This document shows positions 1 to 12,816 of a DNA stretch of 64,000 nucleotides, one piece after another. How positions within the stretch are numbered: position 1 is the first letter of the stretch; every line of letters starts with the position of its first letter. The translations under genes and the position numbers were made by a program. Source of the DNA: Physcomitrium patens (taxonomy: Eukaryota; Streptophyta; Bryopsida; Funariales; Funariaceae). The stretch lies in the NCBI RefSeq assembly GCF_000002425.4, contig NC_037267.1:11791533-11855532 (forward strand), in the 5' to 3' direction. Below the pieces are notes generated by a model. The model was not told the DNA's origin. It made no database searches and saw only the letters and a program-made list of their open reading frames with translations.

Positions 1-1381
1 CTGCAATTTAATGAATGTTGTATTGTATGCCTATATTACTTAAATAATTTGAAGTAAATAGAAGTGAATTAAAATTTATTAAAATTTTTTTAAGAAACTT
101 CAATTTAAAAAAAAATAGAGATTAGATCCTTAAATTTAAATATATATAGATATTGCTATTGAAACTTATTTTTATAAGTTATCTACTTTTAAAAAACCAT
201 ATTTGAAGAAACTTGTAATTTGATGTTTGAACCATAAGCCTAGTGGTCCTTAAGAAGCTTCGATATGATCTTCTTTGTAGCTAAAATATATACATATAGA
301 TATAAGAGTGATTCCATGCTTAATTATATTAGTGACTTCTTTATTGCTAAAACCTCATTCAATCAAAACAAATTTAATATCTTATACTTTAAATTAAAAA
401 AATAAAATAAAATTAATATAAAATAAATTAATTTACCAAAAATATTTAATATGAGGTTATTAGAAAAATATTATGATAATATATATATATCATAAGTACA
501 ATAAGTAAGATTTACTTCAAAAGTAACTTGATTATGTGGTCAAAGGTTTAACTCTCACCAAGGTTTATATGCATTATAAATAATGTTTTAAATAGATCTT
601 AAGGTCTCAATCTTATTTTACTACATACTTCTAAGATGCTACAACCTATATAAAAATAATGCATCTAATTTCCTATTACTTGTTAATTTCATTATTTTTT
701 TTAATATTATCTAGAAGATTTAAATTTACCATATTAATTTAAATAATTTATTTAATCTAAGAACCTAGAAATATTATCAATTAATTTTCAAATTTTCCAT
801 ATTGACCTTTCAAAGTTGAAATTTGATTATTTATTAAAGTCTACAAATGTGTTTTAAAAACTATATATATACATTTTTGTAATAATTTATATAAATTATT
901 GTATTTATTCAGATAAAAATTATTTTCATAAATTACAAATATAGTTTAAATCAACTAATAGTTTCTAATTTCTACACAATTTATTAATAAATTAATTATT
1001 TTCTTTTTATACTTTTTAAAATTATAAGCTATCTTCTATAAATTAATAATTCTATATTCCTATTTTCAAATTTTTATTTATGGCATAATAAATATTTTTT
1101 AATATATAAAAATTAATTTAATTAATAAATAATTTAATATAATTTTTTTTAAAAAATAAAATATGAATATAAATTTAATATTCTAATATATATTGAAATA
1201 AATTAAATATAGTATAAAAGTTTTAAAAATATAATTCTTAATTAAATTTTTTAAATTTTTTTAATTACTACTTTAATAGGATTTTATTTATTTATTTATA
1301 ATTTTAAAAACTTTCATAAGGTATTTCAATATTTTTAAGTTTAATATATTATACTTAGTATTCATTATAATTTCTAAATAG

Positions 1382-1382
<1 letters not shown>
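1..1382. other. AT-rich DNA, no gene recognised
   Basis: Very AT-rich with many homopolymer runs and stops in all frames. About 520-660 resembles about 6895-7045 in this window (both hold a 'CCAAGG' block, then 'CTACCTACAT/CTACATACTT CTAAG' and 'CTATAACCTATAT'-type blocks), so part of this stretch is an old dispersed repeat. I see no coding signal. Confidence 0.6.

Positions 1383-1425
<43 letters not shown>
1383..1425. repeat. (TA)n microsatellite
   Basis: Uninterrupted TA dinucleotide run of about 43 bases. Confidence 0.95.
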
Positions 1426-1427
<2 letters not shown>

Positions 1428-3333
1428 CTTACACAACTAGAATATATCCAATGAATTGATTAATGGAGGTAATTATATGGCATTTAAAGATTTAGGATTC
1501 AATTAGTTTGAACAATAGATAAAACTCAAATTTTAAGAATTAACTATATTTTATAATATATTAATTGTTAAATTATTATATACAATTATTCTATTGTAAA
1601 GAAATACTAGATTTTGTACATTAGATTTTTAATATCTATATTGAAGTAAATTATTAACTATCTAAGTTCTATCCAAACTACAGAGTGAGGCTTAGTCATT
1701 GTTAATTTATTTTATTTAGTCTCTTTTGGATAAATATATGTAATATATGGCCATAGTCTAAAAAACTTGATTATATTTCAAAGCATACTTGTTTATGACA
1801 CTATACTTTGCCAATAAAGGAGAAGTCATTGTGTTGTTTCATAGTGTCTATGGACAAGTTTTACATAGAAGAGACATTTGTTTTTAATACTTATAGATCT
1901 AGAAAGTATAAATTTTGCAAAGATAACTTACTTCTATAATTTTTTTTCTAGGATCAACTTTACTAGATCCAATTTCTTGTTAATGCATGATCAAAGTAAT
2001 GAAATTCTAAGGTCTTTTGCCTTAAGGGCAATCCTAGAATCTACAAAGCATAGATTTAAGGAAATCTAGAATATATAATTGACATAAAAAAGAGATATCT
2101 TTGCATTGCTTCTTTGCATGTCTAAAATTGATAACTACTTTTTTGTAATAAATAAGCTAAATTAGCATTGCTTCCTTATAAGCTTGTAGTTTGAAAAAAA
2201 TATTTTTTAAGTAAAATTAATAGCTTAATTTTTTTTATCATCTTTCTATTTGGTTGTTTTTAGATTTTAAGATTCTTTATATATTCAAAAGATCTATTTA
2301 TTAGGCTTAGTAGTATAAGCAATGATATTAATTCTTGATTCTTAATAATATGTTTAAAGATCAAGTTTTCTTGATTTTTTATAAAAAAAAACTATAGAGT
2401 CTTTATTATTTTATTTGGTGCTTTTGTTTAGATAAATATTCTAGCCACTTTTTCATATCTTTGTACATCTTCTAAGCTAATAACTTACATAATGAAGCAT
2501 CTTATATTATAAATAAAAAAATAATATTATCTAGGTTCATGAATCTAAATTATTTTTTAATTATAAATATTTAAAATTTTGAAGACTTTGGAATAATTAT
2601 TAAATTATTGGAAATAATTTTGAAATTAAAATTTTTTAATAAAAAGAAAGAGTCTAAAAAAATTATTATATTTAAACTATATTGATCAATCTAATAATTA
2701 AGTTTTAAAATTGAAATCCAAAGCTTAGAATGAATTTTCAAGAATAAAATATTAATCTAATAAATTTAATTATAGATTTGTTTCATTATTTTTGATTGAC
2801 TTCTTTGAGCATTATAATATATTTTTTATTGATTGAAAACATCTTTGAATCTTTGCATTCTTTTCTTATAGAATAAATCAATTCTTGATGAAAAAAAATG
2901 CAGGTTAATTAAAGAGAATAATTTGATCTATCATAAAATCTTATTTTTTACTTCACAAAAGGATTTAGAGGTACTTTTTAAAAATTTAGTATCCATTTTT
3001 GACCAAACTTTATTCATATATAGCCAAAATTCAACGGTTTTCTTATTTTTAATTAAAGAAGAGAAAAAAAATCAAATTTAAGACCTTATTTGTTTGGTAC
3101 TTTGAAAAAATTGGCATTATGCTATATCTTAAGAAACTTTGGAGATTTGAGTTACCAAGGTATATGGCTTTAATTACCTATTTTTTAAAGTGCAATTAAA
3201 GCTTCTTTTGGATTTTAAATTTTTAGACCTTCTATATTTAAGATTTTATAACTTACTTTCTAAGCTATTTTTGTTAGAGTGAGATTTTGAATGTTCTTTC
3301 AAAGAATTTTTTAATAAAAGAATTTTTTAATAA

Positions 3334-3378
<45 letters not shown>

Positions 3379-3560
3379 TACCCAAATTTAGATTAAAAAA
3401 TAAGTAGAAAGTTTATTATTTATTTATTTATTATTTTTTTAACCATAATAAAATTTTTATTACATGTATTTTTGCACTGTTTTAATAGTTTATTTTTTTA
3501 ATTCTTTTAAATTAAAATACATCTATATCTTTAGTGGTTATAAATAATACAAATAAGGTA
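1426..3560. other. AT-rich decayed DNA, no gene recognised
   Basis: No long ORF. The 63-codon ORF at 1878-2069 has no recognisable domain and I treat it as chance. A pure T run lies at 3338-3373. The LINE relic just to the right may once have extended into this stretch, but I can align no motif here. Confidence 0.5.
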
Positions 3561-3599
3561 CTAAATATTTTTTTATATTTTGTTCTCTCTTTTTTGTGT

Positions 3600-4560
3600 C
3601 TATCTAAAATTTTAGTCCAATAAAGTTTGATAATGGATTTGTCTCTCTATTATGCAAATAATTTGGATTGATTGATGTTGAAGCCAAATTTATAGGTGAA
3701 TTGGTAGAAGATATTTACTACTTAGGTTATAAAGTCTTTATCATCATTTAAAGTGAAGGTAGAGTTGTCAACATATTGACTAAGAATTTATTGTGCTTCA
3801 CTACTAAAAAGAAAGATTCTATAAATTCTATCTTCTTTAATTTTTTTGTGATTTTTTTTGAAGATTCTTCTTATGATTAAGAAGAAGTAAGAGGCTGGAT
3901 GTACCCTTGTCTTACATTTCTTAAGACCAAAAACCTATTAATTACGTTTTTATTTAATTAAATTAATTCTTTATTTTTTAAAAATAGTATATGAATCATT
4001 TTAATGAATTTGAAGTAGAAGCCTAGTTTTTTTATTTCTAAGAATAAAAAAGGCCATGATATCTAGTCAAATATTTTTTTTAAATCTAGTTTTAATTATA
4101 AAAGAGATTAATTAGATAATAAAAAATATTAGACATTAAAGATGTTGTTTATAATGTATTTAAAAATAATAATTTAGATTTATAATATTCATAAGAAAAA
4201 TTTGGAGTCTTTTTTAAAGAATTTTTTCACAAATTTTATGTGATGTATTTAATAGAGTTATAGATCAATATTTATTTAGAATTTTTTGATTATCATCTTT
4301 GAAAATAAAATAAAATAAAATAAAAATTTCTCAAACTAAGCTTTAAAGAAATTAACCTTGAGATAGAGCTAAGTTTGTAAATAGTCTTCTAATTAAATTT
4401 AAAGAATTTCACTTCTATGCCATCAAGACCAAGGGATTTTGTTTAAAGTTATTTCAATCATAGCAAGCTTGAGTTTTTCTTCAAATATTAGTAAACTAAG
4501 ACTTAAATTTGTTTGATTAGATATCTTAAATTGTATAGAAGCTAAGATATTAATTGTTAC
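3600..4560 (-). pseudogene. LINE (L1-like) reverse transcriptase relic
   Basis: Read on the minus strand, three decayed motifs come in the right order and at roughly the right spacing for a non-LTR RT. A 'K-S-L-G-L-D-G' block (family form SPGPDG) is at about 4417-4440, 'N-V-R-Q-G' (family form VRQGCPLSP) is at about 3900-3915, and 'Q-Y-V-D-N' (family form YADD) is at about 3762-3776. Stops and frameshifts lie between them. The YADD catalytic pair has become VDN, so the copy is dead. Poly(A) tail and target duplication were not found. Ends are approximate. Confidence 0.6.
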
Positions 4561-5065
4561 ATTTTTTCTTTCTAGCATAGAAAAGAGGTTGAAATATAGG
4601 TTGACAAAAAAATCTTGGCAAGGATTTTTTTTTATTAGTTTAGGTCTATTAAGAAAAGAAAGGTAATGTAACTCTACAAGTGTAGAACCAAAATAGCTTT
4701 AGAGATGTGTAAAACAACTTTTAACACTACTACAAGTGCTACACTTTTAAACTTAATGTATAGAATAAAATACATCTTGTTTATATATTTTAGGCATTTG
4801 AGTTTTAAATACTATTTATATATATAATTAAAAAATTATATATTACTTTCACGTTTTGAATTCAAGATGAACTATTATTTGGAATATTATATAAAACTGA
4901 AGCAAATAAACTTCTATAAATTATGATACTTAAAACATAATGATTTACAATTAGTAGTATCGTAACAATCTTTCTAGTATAAGGAAATTCAAGAGAGCCA
5001 TATACAAACAAAAGGTATAGAAGAAATTTAAGAAATCCAAGAGGAGAAGTATATATAATTGATTT

Positions 5066-5104
<39 letters not shown>

Positions 5105-5281
5105 AAGCTTTAAAAAGAAGATTTATTAATTTTTTAATATTAAATATATTAAGTTAATATTATTTTAACTTGATATTATTTAAATGTATACTTTTTTTGT
5201 AAAAAAAATTAAAATATAAATTTTGAAATATCTTCAAATATAATAATAACAAAAGGTAAAGTATCTGATTTTTTAAATAAT
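4561..5281. other. AT-rich DNA with (AT)n at 5070-5101
   Basis: No recognisable coding region. The 68-codon ORF at 4862-5068 has low-complexity composition and no domain, and it ends at an AT microsatellite (about 5070-5101). Confidence 0.5.
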
Positions 5282-5650
5282 ATGATTATACAAATATTTT
5301 TGATCAATGAAGGATTAGATCTTCCTTTGGTAGAACCTTTAAGTGTAGTAAATACCATTCATTCTATTTCCATGCCGTTGTATCTAGCTGCTTTGCTATT
5401 TCTATTCTTGCACTTATCCAAGAATCAAAAAGAGTATAGTCTCCTATGGAGATTTAGACTCTAAAAGGATTCTCTATTCTTAAGGGAAATAAGGCCTCCA
5501 AAGCTATTCCAACATCCAAGACCATCTATGTACCCAAAGAACATGTGGAAGCAATTATTGTACTTAATAAAGAGTTAGACAAAATCAATATTGAAGAAAA
5601 AAGGTCAAACCCAATAAAGCTTGTAGATAAAGTATTGTTATATTGTAACA
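5282..5650 (+). pseudogene. Unidentified coding remnant
   Basis: Two open stretches follow each other in different frames: 5282-5464 (60 codons) and 5459 to about 5650 (about 64 codons). The second reads like real protein, charged and hydrophilic, with the run 'TSKTIYVPKEHVEAI' and a lysine/glutamate-rich part after it. Base composition is less AT-rich than the surroundings. The reading runs into the Z repeat at 5636, which seems to have split an older coding sequence. I do not recognise the protein; a retrotransposon gag is one option. Confidence 0.4.
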
Positions 5651-6453
5651 CAACTATTAGGTGAAAGAAAAAAAAAATAGCATAAAAAAATTATTTTAAA
5701 ATATAAAAAAAATAAAAATAAAAATATATATTGAAGTTAAGAAGGTAATAAAATTAATAAGTTTGAATGCAATATTTTATAAAAAAGGCTTTTACTTGCT
5801 TTATAAGATAAGTAAAAAAATTAACTAAAGTAGATTAGTAAATTTATTATAATAAAAATCTTTAAATAGAAGAAAAGAATAGCAATCAATAAAAATATCT
5901 TAAATTAAACTTAGATTAAAATATATAGAGGAAAAATTATAAACCAAGGTCAAAACCAAATCCTAAGGTACAAAATTGTGTACTTATAGCAATTAGTTAT
6001 TTTTTTTATTTTTCTATTTTTTTTAAATCAAAATATGGAAGATTTTTAATGAAGATCAAAAATTAGAATAAAATTTATTGAGGTTTGAAATATTCTATGG
6101 TATTTGCATAGGATTTAATTAAGATTTGTTAGAATTTATTTTATATTTCTATAGGATTTCTTAAAGATTAATTTATAATTTTAAAGTTTTTTTTATATAT
6201 TTTTTTGATTATTTCTTTAGAATTATTTTAAATTTCTCTAGATTTAATTAATAATTTTTATTATAATTTTTTATGGTATATTTAAAATTGAATATAAAGT
6301 AATAAGTTTTTTTATATTATTTAAGATTATTAAGGTGTTTCTAAAAATCTTAAATATATATATATGGTTTTAATCCAATTTTGAAATAAGATCAATATAT
6401 TTTATAATTAGATATCTAGTATATTTTTAAGCTAATTTTTGCATTATAAATCA
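5636..6453 (+). repeat. Z-family LTR, short copy
   Basis: Starts TGTTATATTGTAACACAACT and ends near GCATTATAAATCA, matching the termini of the less decayed Z copies at 9556 and 40910 (the latter inverted). The conserved inner block 'AATCCTAAGGTACAAAATTG' is at about 5961-5980. At 818 bp it is much shorter than the 1666-1775 bp copies and lacks the telomere-like array. I see no internal retrotransposon region next to it and no clear target-site duplication. Confidence 0.6.
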
Positions 6454-7315
6454 ATATGTGACGTGAAAAAAGCCTTGATTTTAGACACAAAATACGTTTG
6501 AATATAATAAAATCAAGCCAAAGTTACATTCGAAGAAAAAAAAAAAAAAATCTTTGTGAAGATAAAATTTACCATTCAATCTAAATTACAAGATAGAATT
6601 AATTAAGAATTATTTGTAATTAGTGGTATAATATAGGATAAGAAAATAACTAGAATAAAAGAAAAAAATATAATTAAACATTTATTCACTTCAAAATTTA
6701 GTCACAATTAATTCATTGAATATTCATCTAATAAAAAATAAAAAAATAAAAATATTGTTTTAGATATTTAATTTTATTATCTTTTTAATAACATAAAAAT
6801 ATATATAAATTCAAATTATTATGAATAATTTATGAAGGTTTGAAGATATATAATAAATAATTAAAAAGTTAAGTAAAAAAACATTTTACTTTAAGGATAA
6901 TTTGCTTACATATCAAAAGTTAGAGCCTTACCAAGGCTCACATCAAATATAAAAGGATGTCTTAGAGAGGCTTCAAAGCCTTGGTCTTAACTTCCTACCT
7001 ACATCTAAGGTTCTATAACCTATATGGGACTTAAATGTCTTCCTTTTTACAAGGACCAAATTAACTACTAGTCTTTATATTTTTTTATTAGTAAAAAAAA
7101 TATTTTTTAAAAATTTGAATTAATAATAGTATTTAAAAATTTTAAAATATACTTTTAATAATTCTACTAATTAAGATTCATTGGTAGGATTCATAGCCTT
7201 GTGAGGAGAAAAGAAGGTCCATACAACTTGAAAAACCAATTGCACTAAAAAAAAACTATATATCTAATAGAGATCCCATTATTATATTATGTATTTTTTT
7301 ATTTGAAAATACACC
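6454..7315. other. AT-rich DNA with an old dispersed repeat
   Basis: No ORF of note. About 6895-7045 contains a 'TTACCAAGGCTCACAT' block followed by 'CTACCTACATCTAAGGTTCT' and 'ATAACCTATATGGG', similar in order to about 520-660, so it is a second copy of an unclassified dispersed repeat. The rest shows nothing I can name. Confidence 0.5.
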
Positions 7316-7480
7316 AATTTTATTTTGTAATACAACTATCGGATGAAAATATATCTATCTTTCTATATATATATATATATATAATTATTATAGTAGAGCT
7401 CATTTTAAAATATAATAAGAATATTTTTTTTAAAAAATATGGATAATACTTAAGGAGGTAGTAAAATCAAGATAAAATAA
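7316..7480 (+). repeat. Z-family LTR, 5' end fragment
   Basis: 'TTGTAATACAACTATCGGATG' (from about 7325) matches the Z start. The 'AGTAGAGCTCATTTTAAAAT' stretch that follows, after a TA run, also fits the Z consensus (compare about 42500 inverted). Homology fades after about 7480, so this is a truncated copy. Confidence 0.5.
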
Positions 7481-8094
7481 AAGTGTAGTGTTGTTGTAGG
7501 AAAAAACGTCTAAAGAGGACCTATTACAAATTAATCACAATGTGAATTGGAGAACCATGACTTAGCCTCAATTTATTTACAACTTGATGTAAGAAGATCT
7601 TTAGCTTATTACAACCATGTCTTGTTATTTTATTGCTCAATCATTAAAAAAAAAAAATTAGAACATTCTTAAGTATTCAATTTTATTTATCACATTTTAA
7701 AGTTACTATTTATTATTTATATTCTATAATAAATTCTATTATTTATTCCAAACAAGTCTGTTGATAGGTTTCTATAACCATTGATAATATTTTATATAAA
7801 AAAAGAAGACTATTTAATTATTTTATCATTATTGAGATCTTTAAATAATATATTTTTTTATTCTATCAATAAAAAAATTCCAATTAAGTTAATAATAAAT
7901 AAAGATATATCACAAATATTTCTTTAATATTTTATTTACTTATCTTTATTTATTCATCTATTTAAAGATAAAAGATCAATAATAGTTTTTATATCTTCTT
8001 TTTATACCTTAAAAAGAATTTTCTAAAATTTAAAGACAAATTGAATTATTTTGTATAATATAATATCTCTTAGCAAGCCATAAAATCAATAGAT
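7481..8094. other. AT-rich DNA, nothing recognised
   Basis: No ORF or domain. The 5' part of element A's LTR should lie in or before this stretch, but I cannot align it, so it is either lost or too decayed. Confidence 0.4.
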
Positions 8095-8390
8095 GTTGTC
8101 ACGCATTACATAAGTTGACTACTTATTATATAGGTTGATTACTTTTCATACAAGTTGGCTATGTGGCTCACATGTTAGAAACTTACCATGTAAGTTAGAT
8201 ACATGTTTTGTAAGTTAAATACACATTAACTCACATACACAAGATCTTTATTTATAGTTCTTTGATTAAATAATATATAGAGACAAAATGAGGCCTTCTT
8301 CACTCTTTTCAATCAATTTTTTTCTTCTAGTTTAGTATCTAAATTCCATAGCTTTCTTATATTTTGCAATAGCCATTCTAATTTCTTCTT

Positions 8391-8427
<37 letters not shown>

Positions 8428-8502
8428 ATTTTTTTAATATTAACTTTTTTTGAGACACTTTTTACCTATTTAATTATATTCTTCTAGTTCCTATCTTAAT
8501 CA
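8095..8502 (+). repeat. Element A (Chr), 5' LTR, 5'-truncated
   Basis: Matches the middle and 3' half of the element H LTR. It has a 'GTTGGCTATGTGGCTCACATGTTAGA' type segment, the TATA region 'AATAATATATAGAGAC' at about 8270, a decayed copy of the hairpin after it ('TTCTTCACTCTTTTCAATC'), and an end near 8502 followed by the spacer and a decayed primer site. An AT microsatellite expanded inside it at about 8392-8424. The first about 140 bp of the LTR cannot be seen. Confidence 0.7.
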
Positions 8503-8713
8503 CATTGAAAAAAATATACTTATAATAATTAAGATTTATCTTTTTTTGATTAAGAGCAGGTTATTCATTTTTTAAATAAGACATAAGTATATTAAAATTT
8601 ATAATTTATCTACTTCTAAACTGATATTATTCTTAAAATTATCTTTGTTCTTGAGTCCTCTCTTCAACTTGTTCTAAGTCATATTAGACATCTTCTTTGC
8701 TATTGTATTATTA

Positions 8714-9555
8714 TTGCAAAACTTGTTAAAATGAAGGATTCAAAAATACAATTAGAAGAACAAATAAAGAAATTAATATTTTCAATGCATCAACTCAATT
8801 GAAGACCACAAAGAGCAAAAATATTGACTAGATGTGAAGATATATAGATGATTGAAGCTGCTTCAATATCAACTTGAAATCATATTTATTATTTAAGCAT
8901 CAAAGAACTAAAATTTGCCTTAAAAAATTTGATGGTATAAAATAAAAAGTTTAAAGATTCATTAATCAAGTATAATTAATAATTTAGCTTCAACCTCAAA
9001 ATTATCAAATTTTAAAAACACAAGTTAATTTTATAAGAACCCTAATTTTGAGTTTTTCTTTATTATGCTTTTAATCTTTTTTTAAATAAAAAATTTAATA
9101 TCAGATAATTTGGAGGTTTTTTTAGTAGAAGTTTAATCTATTCATAGAAAATATGATGCAATTTAGAATGCAACTGATTTTTTTTATATTTTATACTAAG
9201 TCAATTCTTTAATAATATTATATGCTTTGTAATTTTAGAAACTTGTATTTGATATCAAGTGAGATGATATTGCATTCATTGGAAAATTTTTCAATGGATT
9301 ACAATACAAGGTAAAAAAATTGATGTTGAATTTACATGATCCTTAAATATGGAGTTAAACAATTGATTTTATTATGAAGTGTGATAATTAACTTTTTAAA
9401 TTTTGATATAAAAGCCACGTAAGTATGTTGTATTTTTTTAATAATTAAATGGCAACATCAGTATCTTTTCAATACATCTATTTAAAAATAGAAGATATAA
9501 AAATTGATGCAATATGTTTTAAACATCTCATGAAAAAAAAAAGACTTAACATTGT
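8714..9555 (+). pseudogene. Element A gag relic, 5' part
   Basis: Aligns from the gag start (here ATTGCAAAACTTGTT against ATGGCAGAGCTTGTT in element H) through the N-terminal 'MHQLN' block, the capsid-like region and the 'EQEK' linker before the zinc knuckle. Full of stops, almost all explainable as C>T or G>A changes. It stops at 9555, where a Z repeat is inserted, and resumes at 11331 with the knuckle, so gag was cut exactly once by Z. Confidence 0.85.
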
Positions 9556-10097
9556 TGTCTTATAATACAACTATTAAGTGAAAGGAAAAAAAAGATTATA
9601 TAATAGAAGAGCTTAATTGAAAATATTTTTGCAAATTATCTTAGAAATATAGATAATAATCAAGTAGGTCAAAAAAATAATAAATATTAATGACACCTTT
9701 TGTAAAATGAGCTTCTACTTATTATATACAACCATAAATAAGATAAAAATAATTAGATTAAAAAAATATAGACATCTTAAAGAGAGAGTTAAGAATGGTT
9801 AATAACAAAAGTTACTTTAAAATCCTAAAAATTGATACTCAAAGAAGACTGGTTGTGATCCATGGTTGAAATCAAATCTTAAGGAACAAAATTAGGTACC
9901 TATGGTAGTTCTAAGATTTTTTTGCTAATAAAAGAGCAAAGTTAGAAAAAAAAAAAAAATTGATGTGATTGTTTTAGAATTAATTTTAAGTTTTTTAGAT
10001 GGATATTAAATATCTATTTTTTTTTTAAAATATTTGTTTAGTGATTGTAGGTTTTAAAAAATAAAATTTAGCTTATCTATTTAAAGAACTTGTAGAT

Positions 10098-10152
<55 letters not shown>

Positions 10153-11330
10153 ATTTTATAGATATATTAATATGCTTATCTTAAATGTGTTTTAAAAATA
10201 TCAAGTCAATCAAACAAATAAGTTAAAAAATATGAGAATTTGATTGAATTAAGATTTTGGATATATGAATTTTAGAGCCAATGAATATTTTTGTGATTTT
10301 GAAAAATATTCTTATTTAATTTTAGGAATTTTTTTTGAAAAAATATTAAATTTGGATTTTAAAAAAATTCTAATTTTAAAAAAATTGAATAATTCAACTA
10401 GGAGTAATTGATGCTAAAACATTAACATCCAATTTGGAAAAGGATGATGGCTAATACCTGAAAGTACTAGGAGCTCTTTTTTCAATTAATAAGTTTGATT
10501 TTTCTTAAACTTTGTGTAATTGTTTTGCTTAAATATTTAAATAAAAAATAAATAGTTTAATTAATAATTACTATAATTTTAAAATTATTATAGAAATTTG
10601 ATTAGGATTTATTTATAATTTATTTAAGATTTCATTAGGATTTTATTAAAAATTTATTAAGATTGTTTTGGAATTTGGTTTAGGATCTGAAATTTGAGTA
10701 GGATTTAGATTTTAGGATTTATCTAGGATTTGGGATTTAGGATTTGACTAGAAATTAGAATTTAAGATTTGATTAAGATTTGGTTTGGATTTGATAAGAA
10801 TTAAGGTTTAGAATTTGAGTTTAGAATTTAAGTGTAGGATTTAGATTTAGAATTTAGGATTTGAATAGAATTTTGAATTTATGATTTGAATAGGATTTAG
10901 AATTTAGGATTAAAGATTTAACTAAGATTTTTAGTTTAGGATTTAGGATTTAGAATTTGATTAGGATTTAGAATTTAGGATTTGACTAGGATTTAGAATT
11001 TGAATAAGATTTGAATAAGATTTGATTAGAATTTAATTAGAGTTAGATTTAAGTTTATTTGAGATTTACTTAAAGTGTCTTAAATATTATCTAAGGATTA
11101 TTTTAAAATTCATTAAAATATAATAAGATTTTTATCAGATTTTTAAAATTTTAATAAGATATATTTAAGATAATTTTAAGCTTAATTGGATTATTTAAAG
11201 ATGACATATGACATTTCTAAATAATTTTATGTCTTATTTTGGATTGTAAATCAAACTTCAAGATAATTTCAAATCCTTTCACATTTAGATGCTTAGTATA
11301 TTTTCATATTAGTTTTTACATAATATAACA
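9556..11330 (+). repeat. Z-family LTR inside element A gag
   Basis: Starts TGTCTTATAATACAACTATT and ends TACATAATATAACA, a decayed form of the Z end CACGTAATACGACA (minus strand of 40910). Flanking gag reads ATTGT on the left and, two bases after the right end, GTTGT, consistent with a decayed 5-bp duplication. Length 1775 bp. It contains an AT microsatellite (10104-10146), the conserved block 'TCTTAAGGAACAAAATTAGG' and a long telomere-like degenerate array (10615-11060). No gene inside. Confidence 0.75.
10615..11060 (+). repeat. Telomere-like degenerate array in a Z LTR
   Basis: Dozens of 'GGATTTAGGATTTG' or 'GATTAGGATTTAG' variants, related to the plant telomere repeat TTTAGGG but scrambled with a second AGGATTT-type unit. 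The inverted Z copy at 40910 has the same array on the other strand in a better state (about 41190-41530). Confidence 0.8.
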
Positions 11331-11489
11331 AGGTTGTTAAAAATGATTGTGCTTATATTATAGAGAATGTGATTGAAATCTTATATAATACCTAGTAAAG
11401 GTCTTATTTTCTCCTTGAAACCATCACATTTTCACAATAGATATTTATTTAGGATCTAAAAATCACAAAGCATCTATTTAACTAGATTT
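11331..11489 (+). pseudogene. Element A: gag end, start of pol
   Basis: Resumes with 'AAATGATTGTGCTTATATTATAG', the decayed zinc-knuckle start ('GLCLYCGE' in H). It jumps quickly to the protease N-terminus (block matching 'EGPILSSEPSPCF') and ends at about 11489 within the part that precedes the DSGA catalytic motif. A second insertion begins there. Confidence 0.75.
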
Positions 11490-12285
11490 AAAACTTGGTC
11501 AACTTATTTTATAAATAAAAATTAAATACCTAGATTTTTATACTTCAAGAATCATAGAATATCTTTTTTATGTTTCTACATAGGAATTATTCTTGTACTT
11601 GTCTCAAATCTTTGAAGTTTATATCAAAATTAAGCTCAGATAGTTCAACTTTAAATCTAACTTCAATATCTTTACTTCATCAATCTTATTTCATCTTCTT
11701 CAATCTAGTCTTTAAAGCTCTTCCTTCTTTGTATTGAAAAATCTCTATATCTTCATGAACTTCATCTTATCTTTGTCTATTTCAACCTAATCTTCAAAGT
11801 TCTTTCTTCTTTGTATTGAAAATATTCTATATCTTCATGAATTTTACCTTTCAACTCTCATAACTTATTAATAGATCAAAAGTATATGATGAAATGACAT
11901 AAAAGTATGTCAAATATAATTTTTTTATTATGATTTCTTTTTGATATTTATAACATAAACTTATAGCTATTTATAGCTTTTTATAGTGAATTTCTTTTAA
12001 TACCATTTAAACATAGTAAAACTACTTTCTTTCTAACTACTATAACTACCAAAGGTGGTTTTAACCATCTTATCTTTTTAACACATGAAAAGCTAATACT
12101 TTTTTCTTTTCATATTCTCTCATCTTTTCATAATTCTATCTACACTAACTTCTTATATATATATATATATATTTATGCCAATTTTTTTTCTTTCTTTCTT
12201 TTATATCTAAAATTAGTCTTTAATAGAAAATAAGATCTTTATTTTATTAATTAAATAAAAATTATAACATCTAAGATTAAAAAAG
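11490..12285. other. Unidentified insertion in element A protease
   Basis: The chromovirus protease alignment stops at about 11489 and restarts at about 12286, while the DNA between fits none of the families I recognise here. It is less A-rich than its surroundings, with many TCTTC tracts, and contains a direct duplication of about 51 bp at period 82 (11709-11759 and 11791-11841). Two short AT runs lie at its right side. Could be a solo LTR or a MITE-like element; no terminal repeats were settled. Confidence 0.4.
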
Positions 12286-12816
12286 ATTTTTTTAAAAGAC
12301 ATAAAATACCTTCAATTAATAAAATTAGATCTAGTCATATAGAAGTCATAGATGGTTTTTTTTTTTTTGTCTTTTAGAGATGTTATATATGAAACTATCA
12401 TTGTAAATATAACAATATATAGTCACATTAGCTTAATGAAATTTAATATTATTACATCTCTTTCTAATTCAATTATTTTAGGTTTATTGTAGCTAAAGAA
12501 GTAAAATCCTTAAATAGATTGGATTTTTTGTATTCTTTATTTTTTAGAGCATAATTAATTCTTTTTCTAATGAAGTTAATAGTCATAAGTCTAATACAAC
12601 TAAATTCTTACTTGTAGATAGAAGAACTTTTATGTATGCTACAAATAAATAGTCACCTTTTGTTATTTATGCCAAATTTAGATCTAATAGTAAAAAAGCT
12701 TTACATGGCATTTCAATATAATATAAGGATTATTAAAAATAAAATGAGAAGTAAAATGCAAATATTCTTTCAAAGCATTGTTCTTATAATTGTTTAATTG
12801 ATCTTTAAGCAAAAAT
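12286..12816 (+). pseudogene. Element A protease to RT linker relic
   Basis: Aligns to the H protease after the DSGA motif: 'EVIDG' block at about 12342-12356, 'THETLP' relic, 'GLSWLEKYNP' relic near 12480-12510, then the linker up to 'YDCSIDL' at 12785-12810. It is cut at 12816 by element B; the same sentence continues at 18473 ('TQLPF'). Confidence 0.85.

Noticed and set aside
10615..11060. CRISPR-like or satellite array
   Set aside because: No fixed repeat or spacer length; degenerate telomere-like units inside a transposon.
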